The notes under the pieces were generated by a model, which had not been told where the DNA came from, searched no databases, and saw nothing but the letters and a program-made list of their open reading frames with translations. This document shows positions 10,653 through 26,160 of a stretch of 64,000 nt of DNA, one piece after another; the stretch's first letter is position 1, and each line of letters begins with the position of its first letter. Source of the DNA: Penelope pileata (lineage: Eukaryota > Chordata > Aves > Galliformes > Cracidae); NCBI GenBank assembly GCA_013396635.1, contig WBMW01005902.1, positions 620,001 to 684,000 on the forward strand. Direction: 5' to 3'. The position numbers and the translations under genes are program-made.

Positions 10653-13600
10653 CTGTTAAAAACAGGACAAACGATATGTGAACAGAATTCTGACCTCTAC
10701 TGTTAACTAGACAGGCCACAGTTTGTCAATCTCAAACAGCTAAGATAACTGAGAACCACCATCAAGTTGTGGTTGTTATGAACAGTGACTAAGGTGCCTA
10801 CACAGAGGGGCCAGTGCCGTTTTAGATTGTGAGTTTTGTCCCCTCTGGTCTGCAGCTGCCACTCAAAAAAGAGTTGGTGCCTGAGAGGACTTTGTCATAT
10901 CTGCCAACCCCATGCAGGTGTCTTAGATATCTTAGAGCAATTAAGTGGTCCCAGATATCCATGCTGAGGCACTGGAATTGATCCTTTAGCAGGTAAATTA
11001 GTTTCTACTTCTGATAATTTGGTATGATAAAAACATACCAATAGTAACAACATATTTTGATATTTAATCTATCAGTCTTCTAGGACAGACTCTTTCTACG
11101 CATGCCCTCAGTATACCAGTGTACCAGGCCTTCATTTAACAGGGGTGGATGATTTTGAGCTAGGCAAGATTTTCTTTATAGAGAAATAGGGAGGGAAGAA
11201 GGGAATGAAGGGTCAGAGACTGGGAAAAAAGGTAAAGTGCTAAAAGCTGCCGTTTCTTTTTCTCCCATGATCTTCCCTGCCTGCTGCCCTAAATGGCTCG
11301 AATGTTTCTTACATGCCATAAACACCAAGAATGCTGACAATAATCCTATTTTCTTCTGTATACAAGAAAATTGCAACTATTCACATTTTCTTCAGTAATT
11401 TAACCTAGCTAGAAAATTCTTCATGTCTGGATTGAAACACTGTGCAACAATAGTTCTCTGTGTGCTACCCCAAAGAAGTAAAATATAGCAGCTGATATAT
11501 CTGGTAAATGGTCCTCCAAACAGCCAGCACAATGCTACAAAAATAAGGCACTGGAGCATGTAATGGTATCATTCAGCCAATAATTCAACAAATAGAGTGT
11601 TGTTTTTTTTTGTTGTAAGGAATATAGAGGTATCTATTGGTAGCTAGTAATTTTTCCCCAGTATGACTGAAAGCTGCTGTGGTGATGTTACTGCTATTTC
11701 TGTCAGTTCAAACCCACCTTAACACCTCGAGTGCAAGCTTTGTTTCTTTCCGTCTTTCTTCAGTGATTGGGTAGAAGAGAAGTATAAATAAACCTACAAG
11801 GATGAGGACAGCAGGAACTGCTCCAATGAGGATTTTCAGTGTGAGGATCACTTCACTGGATTGTCTGCATATCCCTGGCTTGTACCCAGTAAACCTAAAC
11901 CAACAGAAACAACAGTGGTGTGCATATATCCAAAACTTAAAGACACTTGTTCATCTCAAAGTCTCCATCTTGGATTACTCCTTTACTCTCTTTAAAACTC
12001 TTCTCCTGTTTTTTTCTACACTTTCTCCTCTCCACCCCTACATGCTTTGCATCTTCTTCAGTTCTCATCTTTCTGCTGTTTCACATAACTGCATTACCTC
12101 TGTATTTTCTCATTATCGTTATATAACATTTAACTATTGAGAAGAGGGTGGAATCTCAGGCAAGGAAATTGGTCTGATATGTGACTCTTATTAATATTCA
12201 ACAAAGTATTTAGCCTCAGCTTTAAAAGTATGCAAATAATCTTACCAATTTCAACAGCAATTCTTAACTTTTATTTAAACACATACTTAAGCATGCTGCT
12301 CAACATAGACAAATTTACTCAAGTGCCAAGAGTTAGGTACACATCTACACTTTGTTGATACTGGGCTCTCATGCAGCTCCACAACTGCTGATATACTCAA
12401 GTTCCCGTTCCAAATTTGTGGAATGAGTTTATATTCCTCTGAACATGCACCTATGAAAGCTACAGCTCATTTATTATTAGCCTGCCTTCTATCTTCTACC
12501 ACAAAAACCTGCCTTGCCAAATTGCTGGGAGCTAACTGGAATAAAGAAGCAAAAAGAGCAAATTGGTAAACAGTAATTTCCTTGTTTTAAGCTCTTCCTG
12601 AATAGTCAGTAAAAACTAGCAGATTTGGTTTCAGGGGTGCTTTTTTATTTTTATTTTTTATTTTTTTTATTTTTTGAGGCGGGCAGATTTTGTAACATCT
12701 TTCACAAACTTTGGCACAGTTTGTTACAGGAACAGTTGTGAATAGCTCATAGTATAAGCCTCACTCAGCCTTTCTCCTGTCATTTTGGCTCTTTGGTTTT
12801 CAAATGACAGCAGCAATTGCAGACGGCTTAACTGTGGCTGGGTCTGGGATCTGGTATTCTGCTGCAAATAAACTGAGCTCCTTAGCACGAGCAAAATTAG
12901 AGAACTGCCTGTAAATATATGAAGTAGGATAGAGGTGCCTGGTGAAAATTCTTTTCAAGCACCTATCCAAAAGATCTGCCCGATTGCATGGACTTCATCA
13001 ATTTGCAGACTGATTTCTGACCACACAATTTCTTCCACACTTAATAATGTCAGTTAAAACTTTTGACAAAATAAAACAAACAACGTTTTACAAATGAGGT
13101 TATTGGTAGTATCTAAAACTTCTAGGCCCAAAATGTTCAGCAAAGCACTGCCTGTTACTTAGCAGCTTTGGCTGCAGGTCCTGAAGCAATACAGTGTGGT
13201 TACCAAAACCTGACTTGGAGCCAAGAGCTAAATAATATTTCAGACAAGTTCACTTCTAAGTGTTCACTGCATGTTTGTGCGCTGTACATCTGAAACTTGG
13301 GTCATGTACAAATGCAGGGCAGGTGGCAGACAACTGCCAGCCTGGCCTTCTGGTCAGAACACACAAAGCAAGCACTGGGAGGACAACACAAAGCATCTTC
13401 CAGACTGCCATTGACTAGGTGGTGGGCAGAGCTGTGAGAAAGTCTATGTTCCAGACTTTGTTCAGTATTCAGTTCCCCAAAACCATGCAGGAATCTGGAA
13501 TCCTTTTATGCAGAAGAGGCCACTAGGCACCCTGAAAGCATTGCAATTGGTGTAAAGACTTACAAACTCATATACATAGACCAACTCAGATGCAACAGGG

Positions 13601-16600
13601 ACTGCTTGGAACAGATGTATCTCTCATGGAGTGCCTTCATCTGCTGAACTTTCATATTCAGTTCTTTATTTATGTAAGCCACTAAAATTTACAAAAGTAA
13701 TTTGGAAGAAGTAACATCTAAAGGAAAGTCAGGTCTTTCTGAACTCAAACATGCTAGGCTGCATGCTTACTGGCCTGCCCTGAGTGCTAACAGTCCTGTC
13801 TTAGTCAGCCAACTGGAGCTGCTGGCGCTTTCCGGCTCAGGGCTAAAAAGCAATTAACTCCACAGGGTAAAGGCAGAACACTTTCAGAGTAGATCCACTA
13901 AACAAAAGCATAGTTTACTTACTCCAGGCCAGCTGTAGAAATTCCCAAGCCAATTCCTGCTGATATCTTGGTAAAGAAAACATAAGAAGAATAGAAAATG
14001 GTTTCATGTCCTTTTCCGTGAGGATTCTGCAGGCGAAAGTTATCAACAACATCAGGCAGCATTGACCTAGAGATAAGCAAGATAAGAATAAAACGCAAGC
14101 TGAAATCTCTTCTCAAAGTCCAAACTTACTGAAAGAGACTCAACTCTCCACTTTCTATGATCTAATTAATGTAATTAGTTATGCAGATGAGAGAATTCAG
14201 TTCAAAAATCCCTACTGCTGCACAGGAAGGCAAAATCCTTACAAGAAATGCACAGACACATATTAGCAAGTAGAAAAACACTAGAAAAACTATCAGACAC
14301 TTGCTGGGAGGTGACAGAATTCCTTACACTGACTAATTCCATCAGAAGTTGTGATATTAAGCACAAAAATACTTCTTAAGATTTTAAGGGATTCAATCTC
14401 TGAACAGTTTCATTCTGAAAGAACTCTCTCAACAAGCTAATAAAAATTTCTGAAGCCAACGGGGCCTATTCTCACTATACTTCCAAGAGACTGAATTTGG
14501 TGTTTGGGAATCAGAATGCAAGCTGCACAAATGTAAGCTATGAATTGACATTTTTTCCAATATATTTTGTGATTTACTGTTGGAATAAAAGGCTTTTGAC
14601 CCTCTGTGCTGAAAAACATGTGTAGTCTGCCAGTGTATCTTACATTATGCTTCCATGATCTCTTGGAGTTTCAGAGTTTTCAGGGAACTGTCCAAATGAG
14701 TAATGCAAAACAACTCTCAACAACAGTCTTGCCTTCTGGTCAATTTGACCTGAACAACAATTATTCCATCTGGAGAGGAAATCTCCCATTCTTCCCACAT
14801 ATTTTCAGTCCTAGAGCCAACAACCTTGATATCTCAGTTTCTTTTACTCATTTCTTGTGGTATTTAATCCATAACACAGCATTGCTCAAAAGAGATACTT
14901 AGCTTGACTTACATTTCCTCTGTTACCTTCTTAGTTGCTCAGCAAGAATTTGTGTACAATATCCAACTTAATCATTTTTGTAGTTCTGTTAGAAACCAGA
15001 CCTAAGCAACTTATTTACCGTTATCACAACTTCCGTAGCTACTTAGACTATTAATTCATCTGCGTACTTTTATGTGCGAAGAGCAGCTACAGTTACAGTA
15101 CAGACATAATCCATTAACTACAGCGTAATCACAAGTAGCCCTTCTTATAAAAACAAAAACAAATTATTGGAAGTGATTCTTGCCAAATTACATCTCTTTC
15201 AGAGGCAAATTCCGTGCAGTACAAAATGTAAAGTTCTCCTACCATGGCAACAGCAGAGACGCCGCAATGCTCATACCAGAGACAAAGGCCACAAAGTAAG
15301 CCAGGATCAGGTTTGGAATGGTCACTAGCATGACTGCAAAAGGAATCATCCACTGAGGAAGAAGAAAAACAGTACATATAACTTACAGTATGCACTATTT
15401 AATTTTAGATAAATTGTTTCTTTCAAAGTGTAAGATTGTCTTGTGAAATGGTGGCTCAGACAAAGCAAAGCCTAATGCTTCAGTATTTTGCTGAAATGAC
15501 ATTTCTAAAGAGCTCTGAGCTAACCTGGATTTGCCTATCTAGAAGAATCAAAGAAAAACAGGAGAAACAATGTTACTGCCTTCTCTGCTAGCACTATTAG
15601 GGCTATAACTGCAGTAGGAAATTAAACAGTTCCAAGTGCCTATTTATCAGTCATGAAGCCAGCTGGCAGACCCTGGCCACATTCATGCTGCTAAACTCTC
15701 ATAGTCTCCAAATGAAGGCCACAGAAATAATTTTTGTGAAAAGCCCCTTAAGTGGGCTTGTTCCCAAACTGTGCCCAGATACTTTGTTGAGATTGTTAAT
15801 CAGTTTGTGCTGAGATTTTTCTGACAATTTAGTATTAGAAATGGCCAAATGCCAGCTCTGGGAGAGGAGAACTACTCGATTTACTGTTAGAGACAAAGCG
15901 TCTGCCACACTGCATTTTGAGGGGAAGGACAGATGTTCGATGGTCAATTTGAACTGTAAAAAACATTTCACACATCAACTTAAGTTGTGAATGAAGAAGA
16001 GTTTGCTTACACCTTAATTCCCAAAGACTGTTTTAAAGTAACCCAGGTACTCAGCAGTAATAAAACCAGGAAGGCAGCGTGGTGTACTTTGACTCCACAC
16101 CACCAGACACACTCATGACACTGCACAAGTCACCAAGGTTACCCTCAAAACGAAACTAATTTGGGCTGCTCAGGATTTGTTTTCTGGCAGTTCTTAAAAC
16201 CACTAGATTTCTTTGACTTCAGCTTGAGGCAATGGGCTTACAGTATAGAAAATCCACTTTTTAAATGCTGATTGAATGCCTACAGCCCAGCTGTCCCATA
16301 TCCATCACATGCTCCATCTCCCACGCCTGCGAACCATGGGCACAGCATATGTAGAATTCAGAACCAGGAGCTTATCTACAGGGCTTTTTAATGATGGAGG
16401 ATTAGTTTAATATAAAGTGTTTCAATCCTCTATAGTTGCAGCTGGGAGCTGAGGGTATGAGAAGAGCTTTCATGGAGAGCGATTCCCCTAAGCACTGCTA
16501 TTTACAGTCCTATATGATAAGTGATTCTGGGAGTCCTGGAGCCTAATCCATTATGTTTATGTTTTAAATGCATTTCCCATCTAAAGTATTTTCTCCTAAC

Positions 16601-19600
16601 CTAGGGAGGCAGAAAATAACCTTTCCTGACAACATCTTCCCAGCATAGACAGCACAGTGTTGTGGCAAAATCGTTATTTCACCACAAGAGAGCACTCCAG
16701 CAATACAAGATTTTATGTTGCCTATAAGCAATTTTATGACAGGCTTATGCTTCACATGGGGCCCCACTCAGAAACCAAAGCACTTAAACAAAATTCTGGA
16801 TCAATAATAATAATAATCATTGTAATTGTAATTTTCTACTGAAAGAGAAGCACGACCCACAGGACTGAGGCTGCAATGCCCTGGAGTTTCCCTCATGCAA
16901 TGCTAGTGCAATCATGGGGGCAGTATTCCTGCTGCAATAAACAGCTATTGTGTCTCCCTCCTTCCTACTTGTAAAGGAAAAATACTCTGCTGTTGGCACC
17001 CTGCTCCCTAGTCACAGGGCTGCTGCACTGAGCCATAGGCAATATCCCACAGTTACCATGCATCTTCCATCCACTCACTGGCATCACAATGGCAGGGGGC
17101 CCTTCTGGGATGCGAGAAGTGCTGCTGAGCTGTGCAGCACCACATGATGAAGGGCAGATCAGGAAAAGGTGCAGCTAGGATGTGAGCTGAAATGGGGACA
17201 GGAAAATGGCAGAGGGGCTACACAGCCAGGATTCACACAAAAGCATGCCTCCATGCTGAGCAGTGCTGATAGATGGCAATCAGATAATGGTGCATGTTTG
17301 GGGTAATTAAAGATTGGTGATATTTCTGGATTTTTAATTTTTTTACTAAGACCTCCAAAATCCAAAGACACAGAGTGCTCAAAATGTCAATCATACCCTC
17401 AGGGAAGTTCGCTGCCTCCCTCAAGCCCAGGTTAAAGATGTTACAAGAAGACTTCCTAGCCTAGTATGGCCCTCAGATAATTATCCATTATTAGTTTTTC
17501 AAGTAAGCAGTGACAGAACTGTGATGAAAAGTCCAAAGGCAATCAAAAGAGACTTTAGGGCCTTGGGATGACTGGTTAACAGATCATGAATGCATGTAGT
17601 GTTTTTCTTTACCCTCCAGTTGCTGGGAATTATATTGGAAGAAACAGACAGACCCAGCTTATCAAGGCTGGTGTCACTGGCAGAACTTTGGGTTTTTTTT
17701 GACCATGGGATGGTCTACAGGAGACTAGGCTGGCTCATGCCTGATGGTATGCACCTATCTCAAAGAAGGGAAAGGATTCTTGCTCAAGAATTAGCAGGGA
17801 TGAACAAAAGAGCTTTAAACTAGATTTGAAGAGGAAAAGAGAAAATATCAGGCTCGCTGGTGATAAGCTACAGGATTGTTCACCAACATTTGAGGGACTG
17901 TGTGCTAGAAAGGTCCTTCATTCTTTTCCATGAGGCACTGGCTACATTGGAGCACATTTGAAATGTTTCTAAACCAATGTGTGCAGCATGAAGAACCGAG
18001 AGGAACGAGCAAGAGGAGCTATGAGCTTTGGCTTGATCCCAGAGCTTTGATATCATTGGCATAAATGAGACTTGGTGGGAAGAGCTCTGTGACTGGTGGT
18101 TATGACAGAAGGTTACAGGCTCTTCTGACAGACAGGGCAGGTGAGGTAGGGGTAGCACTGAAGGTGATGAAAGGGTTGAACTGTATGGAGCTCGCAGTAG
18201 GTGATGACATGGTTGAGAGCCTGTAGGTAAGGATTAAGGGACAAGTAAATGCAGCGGATGTCGTCACAGGAGTCTACTACAGGGCACCCAGTCAGGAGGA
18301 GAAAACTGATGAATTGTTCTATAAAAAATTAAGGGATATCTCTAGATCAGCTGCCCTTGTCCTTGTGGGTGACTTCAACTTGCCAGATGTTAACAGGAAA
18401 AACCACATAGCTGACACAAATAGGTCCAGGACATTCCAAATGCATGTTGATGATAACTACCTGGTACAGATAGTAAAGGGGCCAAGTAGGAAAGGTGCAC
18501 TCCTAGATTTGTCATTTTTAAGCAGACAAGTTCTTATTGGTAAAGTGGTGATTGGTGGCTGTCTTGGCTTCAGTGATCATGAGGCCACGAGTTTAAGATT
18601 TTTGGTGGAAAACTGCCAAACTGCCAAAACTGATAGGAAAACTACCAGCAAAACTTCAGCCCTGGATATGGGGAAAGCAGACTTCAGGCTGTTCAGGGAA
18701 CTGTTTAGTAAGGTCTCCTGGGAGTTTGATTTTAAAGTTGTTGGGTGTCCATCAATGCTGGTCACTTTTTAAGAGCTATCTCTTTAAAGCACAGGAGCAG
18801 GTGATTCCAAAATATCAGAAGTCTAGCAGGGCTGAAGGTTGACTTGCCTGAGCAGGAATCTTTTGTAAAGCTGAGGCTGAAAAGGAAAGTGCATGGCAAG
18901 GTCAAGTGGCACAGGAGGAGTGCAGAGATGCTGTTTGCCATTGTAGGGAGAAAAGCTGTGCAGCCAAATCTCAGCTAGAGCTGAAGATGACCAATACCCT
19001 TCTAGACAAAATGTCCAGCACACAGCTAGACAAACACATACTATGATGAGTGAACTCGGATGGCTGATGGGTTGGGCTCAAAGTGTTGTAGTAAATGGGG
19101 TTACATCAGGCTGGCGGCCAGTCACTAGCAGAGTTCCTCAGGGCTTCATTTTAGGGCCGGTTCTCTCTAATGTTTTTTAAAACGATCTGGACTTGAATGC
19201 ACATTAAGTAATGATTAAGTAACATGGATGATACTAAATTGGGAGGATAGAGAGACCTTGCGGAGAGACCTTCACAAGTTATAGGGCTGGGCAATTATCA
19301 ACCACAAGAAGTTTAAGAACAGTACCAGATTCTGCACCTGGGATGAGGCAACCCTGGCTATATGTACAGACTGGGGGATGAGACGCTGGAGGGCAGCCTT
19401 GCAGAAAAGGATTGGGGGATTCTGGCTGATGGCAAGTTAAGTCTGGATCGGCAGTGTGCCCTGGCAGCCAAAAGGGCCAACAGTACCCTGGGGTACATCA
19501 GGCACAGAGGGATTGTCCCACTCTGCTCTGAGCTGGTACAGCCTTAACTCAAGCACTGTGTGCAGCGTTGGGCACCACAATATAAGAAGGACATAAAACT

Positions 19601-22600
19601 ATTAGAGAGTGTCCAAAGGAGGGCTACGAAGATGGGGAAGAGTCTAGAGGGCAAGAGGTGTGAGAAGCAGCTGAAGTCCCTTGGTTGTTCAGCCCAGAGA
19701 AGAGGAGACTGAGGGGAGGCCTCATGGGGATGTTCCCTTCGTGAGGAAGCTGTTAGCTGCCATGAGGCCTACAGCTCTCTGCTCTCTGGTAACAGAGAGG
19801 TTCCTCAGGACCTGAGGGAACAGCATGGAGCTGTGTCAGGGGAGGGTCAGGCTGGATGTCAGGAAAAAGGGTGTTTGGGCCCTGGAACAGACTCCCCAGG
19901 GCAGTGGTCATGGCCTCAAGCCTGCCAGAGTTCAATAAACATTTGAACAACGCTCTCAGACATAGAGTTTGAATTTTGGGTGGTCCTGTGTGGAGCCAGG
20001 AGTTGGACTCGATGATCCTTGTGGGTCCCTTCCAACTCGGGGATATTCTGTGATGCTGTGAAAAGCTAATGTTGGCTTAAAAGGAAGCTAGAGTTGTGAG
20101 GTTTCTTGCTGAGCAAATTTAGGCCTTAAAATAAGGGGAAACACACACATGCACGTACACACACAATGTCTCCAAGAACCTTTAATGCTCAAATACAAGA
20201 GAGAAAGAGAGAAGTCTTCTGTTTTTAGACACCTTGCCAAAACTATGATTCAACATTTGCCACACTTAAAATTTCTCATGACAGTTCCACCTCCGGTTAT
20301 CAACTGAGACTTAGTGATTGTAAATTCGATGTTTGCCCCATGAAGGCAGAGGAGACAATCTAAATGAAATAAAGCATGTGTAAGCAGAAGCCAATAAACT
20401 GCAGTGCAACATTTCTAGCCTGTGCACCAACTTGACCGTGGGAATGATCCTGTTTGGATATCTCCAAGGGGGTCTAGGCTTTGAACTCTAGCCCTTACAT
20501 AGATGATTGGTCATCTCTTAGGGAACAAATAAAGAGGAAACAGTATCAATGGAAGGAAGCCAAGATTCTTCTACACTCTTTCAGGGCTCCTCAACATAGA
20601 ACTGCTTTTACAGGAAAATGACTCTAGAGCACTTCAAAATTCTTTTTCTGGAAACTTATATTCAGATTACACCTTCACCCTGAAAGCTGAGTAAGATCTT
20701 GGAGAAAAGCTTTTCTCCTGTCTCCTTTCCTTCCAGAAGAATGTTCCTGAGTGACAAACATAGGAGCCCTGAATGATGTGATTTTGTTTCACAGTGAGAG
20801 AGAACAGATTAGTTGAACAGATCACACAGGGTGGTAGTATAGGAAGCTTCTGTGATGCATTGCCAGGCATAAAATCCATCACTGAGCACACAGAAAGCAT
20901 TCATAGTCCCTGGAGAAATGTCTACAAGGTGAAAGGGAGACGTGGCTTTTTTCAGCCCAACCCCTGCTCAAACCATAATACAGTCAAGCAACTCAGCTGT
21001 AAAATTAAGTCAAACCATGTTTACAGAGGTGCTGACAGGCTTTCCAGTCATGTTAAACTAAATTTATAGAGCCAAGTTGGTTGAAGAAAGCATTTATTGT
21101 AGCCAAATAGACAGAGAAGGAGAATTCCTAAGAAGGAAATCTGCATTCCCTGGTCCACCCAATGGTCCAATACTGCTTTTGGCAATTCTCTTTGCTCAAG
21201 TGGTAAAAAGAAATGAGGATGGGATTTAAATTCCAGAGGTCTACATCAAAACACATAACAGTTCAGCGTATTTGGAATATGGGTTTTAAAGTTACTTCTG
21301 ATTCTTTGGAAATCATTCCAACAGATTCCAACAGACTGCAATTGCATAAAATGATAACTATTCAATTATATTCAACATTTGCCATCAGACCTAAACTTTT
21401 CATCTTTCTGCAGACTTTGACATGTAACTTCAAGCTGGATTTTCCAAGTCTTCCTACTTTGTAGTACACAAGGCAGACAATTTCTTTCTTTCCTCTTTCA
21501 TAAATAATTGAAGGTAAACAGGGGAAAATGGGGAATAACAGGCCTATACAATGATTCACTGAAGATGATGACAGAAAATTGCTGCTGTCTGCACTAAGCG
21601 AGGGACTTAAAATAATCCATCAGAGATGAGGGCAGACTCCCTGAGCTGGCTTTGTAGAGCTGTGTCAAAGTTAAACTAGGCTTCTTTTCTCAGGCAGGTC
21701 AAGTAATTTCTATTACTTCACTAATAACTGTCCACCTCCATTCACAGGGATGTGGGCACCCCTTTCTAGAGGAGGTTTCTAGAGGAAGATGGGGAATAGA
21801 CTTCTATTTCTTTCTTTGTGACTTAATTAAAAATGCAGTCAGCTGAGCATCATACACAGACAAAACAAGCCTTGTACAGGGGATGATCTGAACAGCCTGA
21901 GTCAAAAGGGATCTGAATTCACTAAACTTTATTTGGGCATTTTTCACTTCTGAGAGCAGTGAAATGCAGAACTTCTGCAAATTCTTAAAAAAAAAAAAAA
22001 AAGAAAAAGTAGTAATAATAAATGCTGGGACCTCCCTTCACCATCAATGCATTTCTTAAAAGTTTCTCTTGAAAACCTGGAATCTGTCTGAAATTTGGTG
22101 TAACAATTTTAAAACTCTAAAACAGAGCAACTTTCTTGTAGCTTGAGGTTATAAACACTTGAAATAATTCCTGCAATGGCTCCAATTGTCACGCTAAGTG
22201 AGCACAAGATTTTTTTTTCTCCAAGGATTTGCTTACCGAAATCCCACATGCTGCACACTTCTTGCCAAATCGCTGCAGAAACTTCTGCCAGAAGGGAATG
22301 CTCACAGCTGCTGATACCTACAATTAACAAAAAAAAGCAAATCTGTTCTGTGTTTACTGTCACTGTCTTCATAGGCTGTAGAATTCACAGACATCTTTTT
22401 GTCTAATACTTGAGGGTCTGAAAGGCAGATGAACTTGCAGATTTCTCCCCATCCCTCTCCAAGTGATTTGTCTCATTCACTATTATATGTTACAAATGAA
22501 AACTATCCAGGAGAGGTTTAAACAAAGTGAGGTATCACAATACAATAACAAACTCTCCTTTTCCTAATGTAAGCCACAGCAGTTGAAGTTATTTAATCAT

Positions 22601-25600
22601 TAAAGTCCAAGTATATTGCAAATATTCATACTTTATGCTGGTGCCTTTTACCTTATGATCAGAACCTGCCACATGATAATTTAATTAAGGCTTATGCCCA
22701 GTACAGGAAGAAAGCTGAAGAACAAGAGACACTTATCTTAAGGTACACTTAGAGAACATATCCCACCCTATATGTTTATTCTCAGGAACAACCTGTAAGG
22801 GAAATAGTTACTTACACACCTTATACTGTAATACCTGGTAGCAAGTAACAACTACAGGCAACAGAGCACCACTCAGCAGCAGCATTGCTGCTAATGACAG
22901 TCTCACAACTGACCTAAATTCAAATGTCATCTTGCTGTTACAGCTTTATTTCACTCTTCACTAACTTTAATTTCTCTTCTTGGTGTCCATTATTTGGAAA
23001 GCTTTAAGATACCTAACGGTTAGCCCTTGCTCTCTAACATTTTTGTTTTAATCTTTAGAAAAGGTCTGTTCTGTAACAGGGAAAAGGAGAAGTCAAAAAG
23101 GACAGAAAGGCTGGGAGGCTGGAATCAAGAAGTAAAATGAAGTTCCCCTTAAATGGTTTCACAAAGTCTCTGTGCCAAGTGGGTCAGAAATCATACAACA
23201 CCTTCCCTGAAAATGGCTGTTGCAGCTTTCTAGGTGGTGGACAAAGTCTCTACAAAACATTAAAAGAAATGCAGTAGCTACAGACATCAGTAATTATATA
23301 ACATTAAACCTTCTACTTGTGCTAAAAAGACTTTGGTCAGAGAATGAAAATAGCTGTTTTCTACTATTCCTACTTGTAATTATAAAGTAAACCATACACT
23401 TCAGAAGCAGCGTGTAACTGAGTTATAACTATCATCTAAGCAGAGCAGAATTCTACTTCAGCATGTCAAGAAAAAGGGTTCTGTAAAAAGATCTTTATAT
23501 CACAATGCCAGTTGCTCTAGAGAGGAATCTTCATGACTCTGGATATTTTAAATATTAATACTTGTGAGCTGCCTGGCCCGGAAGGCTCACGTGTATGAGT
23601 GTACAAACTAATGTTGTTTAATTTTCACCTTATCATTCTGAGGAAAGGGAAGAAGGGGCTAAAATTCCAGACCTCCTTTCTGGCAGCAGCTTTTACTTTT
23701 TATAGAAGCAGAAAGTAACTCACAGATAAAAGCCACAAAGAATGAATTAAAAGCTCCAAGCATTAATTCTTTAAGATTACAGTAGGGAATACCAACTTTA
23801 TTTCAAATAGACAATGCAAAAGACGGAGTAGTACCTTACGAGCTCTGTCTAGACATAGAACTCTTCTTGTCTTCTGTTATTTTGTCCTAAAAAGCAGTGA
23901 GAATGAGGCAGCAAATAAAACTACAAGAGAGAAGCACAACTCACCAAGATGGTCACCACCAAATACTGGAAGTGATTGCGAAGATCAGCTGCGTAAGTAC
24001 AGAATAGGACAAAATTGCTCCGCTCCAGCTGTTGAATTGAAGATATTTGGTGACCACCACCAAAAAAAGGAAGAGGAAAAAAGACAAAAAGACATTTCAC
24101 TCCATACTAGCCAAACATACTCAGGGACTGATTTGTTAAATGTACGATTTAGGAGTTCTGTAACAACGTAAATAAGCAGTAACTCTCCTGCTATCACTGG
24201 AGTAACACACCAGCAATATTGAGACAAGCAAGAGGAAAATCATGCTCCTAACACAGTGTAAAAATGATCGAACCAGGAACTGTCTTGTGAGAGGATTCTA
24301 TCTAAAGACTCTGTTCCCTATGCCTTATGTCACAGTCACAGTTGCACAGTTGCACCACGAAATTGCCTTTTCTTTACCACAGCCATGCCATAAATCTTTC
24401 ACCAGAAACTCTGATTCCCAAACCAGTTACTCTTCAACTGGAATCACTCACATGCCAGCTTCCTGTAGTAAAGCAGCTAACTGCTGGTTTTGTATACAAC
24501 TTTGGCTGCAGAGTGTAGCTCCACAAGTCTAAGTGCTCATTGAATGGGAGGATCTAGCCACATCATGTTACAATGACAGATGAAGCCACAGTAGCCATGC
24601 TTTTGCAGAACTTGGGGATTCTGAACACCAGAATGTAGTTTGGGCCCAGCTCTGGCAATTCTGCAGAAGTGGAGTGACAGAGGAGGATTTAATACTCATG
24701 CCACAGCAGCGTGATCAATTCTTGTTCCTTGGTGTGCTTGTGGATTTTAAGCAGTCAATCATCTGCATACAAATTAGGCCAAAAGTTGTATCTCTTCTCC
24801 ATTGCACCAAAGCCTTCAAATCTGGTCACCTCTTCTCTCCCTTTATGGGCGGGATGTGGCACCTAGGTTGTAGCCCACTTTGCCTCCAGTTCAGATGTGG
24901 AATATCACACTTCGGGGTTACAGCCGCTGTGTCTTTACCTGCCTACTCCTTTGCTCATCAGTAATCTACTCACTGAGTTCTTCCAGATCAATGCTTCCCA
25001 TCCCCATAAATAACAATAGCAAGGGTTGCACACACTGGCTGAGCTGGAGCAATGCAAATTGCAGCTTCTGCCTCCCCTCACACTCTTTTTTTCAGTCTGT
25101 ACAAAAAGAAATATAGATATGGGGTGACAAAATCTTTTCTTCTTTGGGTGTCATCTGCAAGTAGCTGGCTACAAGCAACCAGATCGGTGCTGTACTCATA
25201 CAGACTGGATGCTGGAAGGATCTAGACCACAAGGGACTTTAATTGCTCAATTTCTCCTTGTCTCTGCCATTGCTCTTGGTGCCTGCAACTCCCAGGTGTA
25301 AGCAAAAATGCTTCCCCAGTTGTTTCTCATGCTTGGGCCTTCAAGCAAGGACTGACAGAAGTAGTAAAGGACAGCCTTACTAACTGTGCCAAATCCACGC
25401 CAACAGGAGACTTCAGTGCTTCTTTGGTAAACAGACTTCTAAGCAGTCTTTCCAAGGAAAGCACAATTCACCATGACTACTGGTGAACACGGCACTGGTC
25501 TCTCACATGCCCAGTTCTTGTCCTCTGTCCTGATATACACTGTGATCAGTGGTTCATGTGGCTAAGGGTCTGTTGACAAAAACATGGATATGATGTGTTT

Positions 25601-26129
25601 TTCAAAACAAAGCCAGCTTCAACAGATATGTACCTAGCTGCAGGTTCACATTAAAACTATGTATTTATTGAGCTGAATATAGCTCATATATCAAGCTTTA
25701 ATGCATCCCTGGACTATGGGGTGTAAAGGCTTCTTACCAAGTGGCTTTACGTTTTTTCTACAGCTTCCTTCTATAGGAAAATATACTGCAGCATTCTGTG
25801 AAAGCCACATTCAACTTCATGTCCTGATTTGAAAATTAGCTCTACCTAGCTCTGAAATAACTAAGACCACCTTCCTCTGAACATCTTCTTACTCTGACCT
25901 AATGCCTGCCATTGCAGAATTCTCCATAAGAACCAGTTCAGCCACTATCTGAGATCAGTCACCTACTCAAAGGAAAGGAGGCAATGGTTTAAAGCAGCAC
26001 AGAAGAACAGAGAAGAACAGACAGAAGAGCAAAAACATTCTCTAAGCAACTGAAACCACAGGAGACTGTAGACGGGTAAAATATAATGACCCAATCTGGG
26101 TCACTGGGACTAGTTCCTCACCTTTTATG

Positions 26130-26160
<31 letters not shown>

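Noticed and set aside
18314..18772. 152-codon open frame on the + strand
   Set aside because: It is the endonuclease part of an inactive CR1 LINE, not a host gene.
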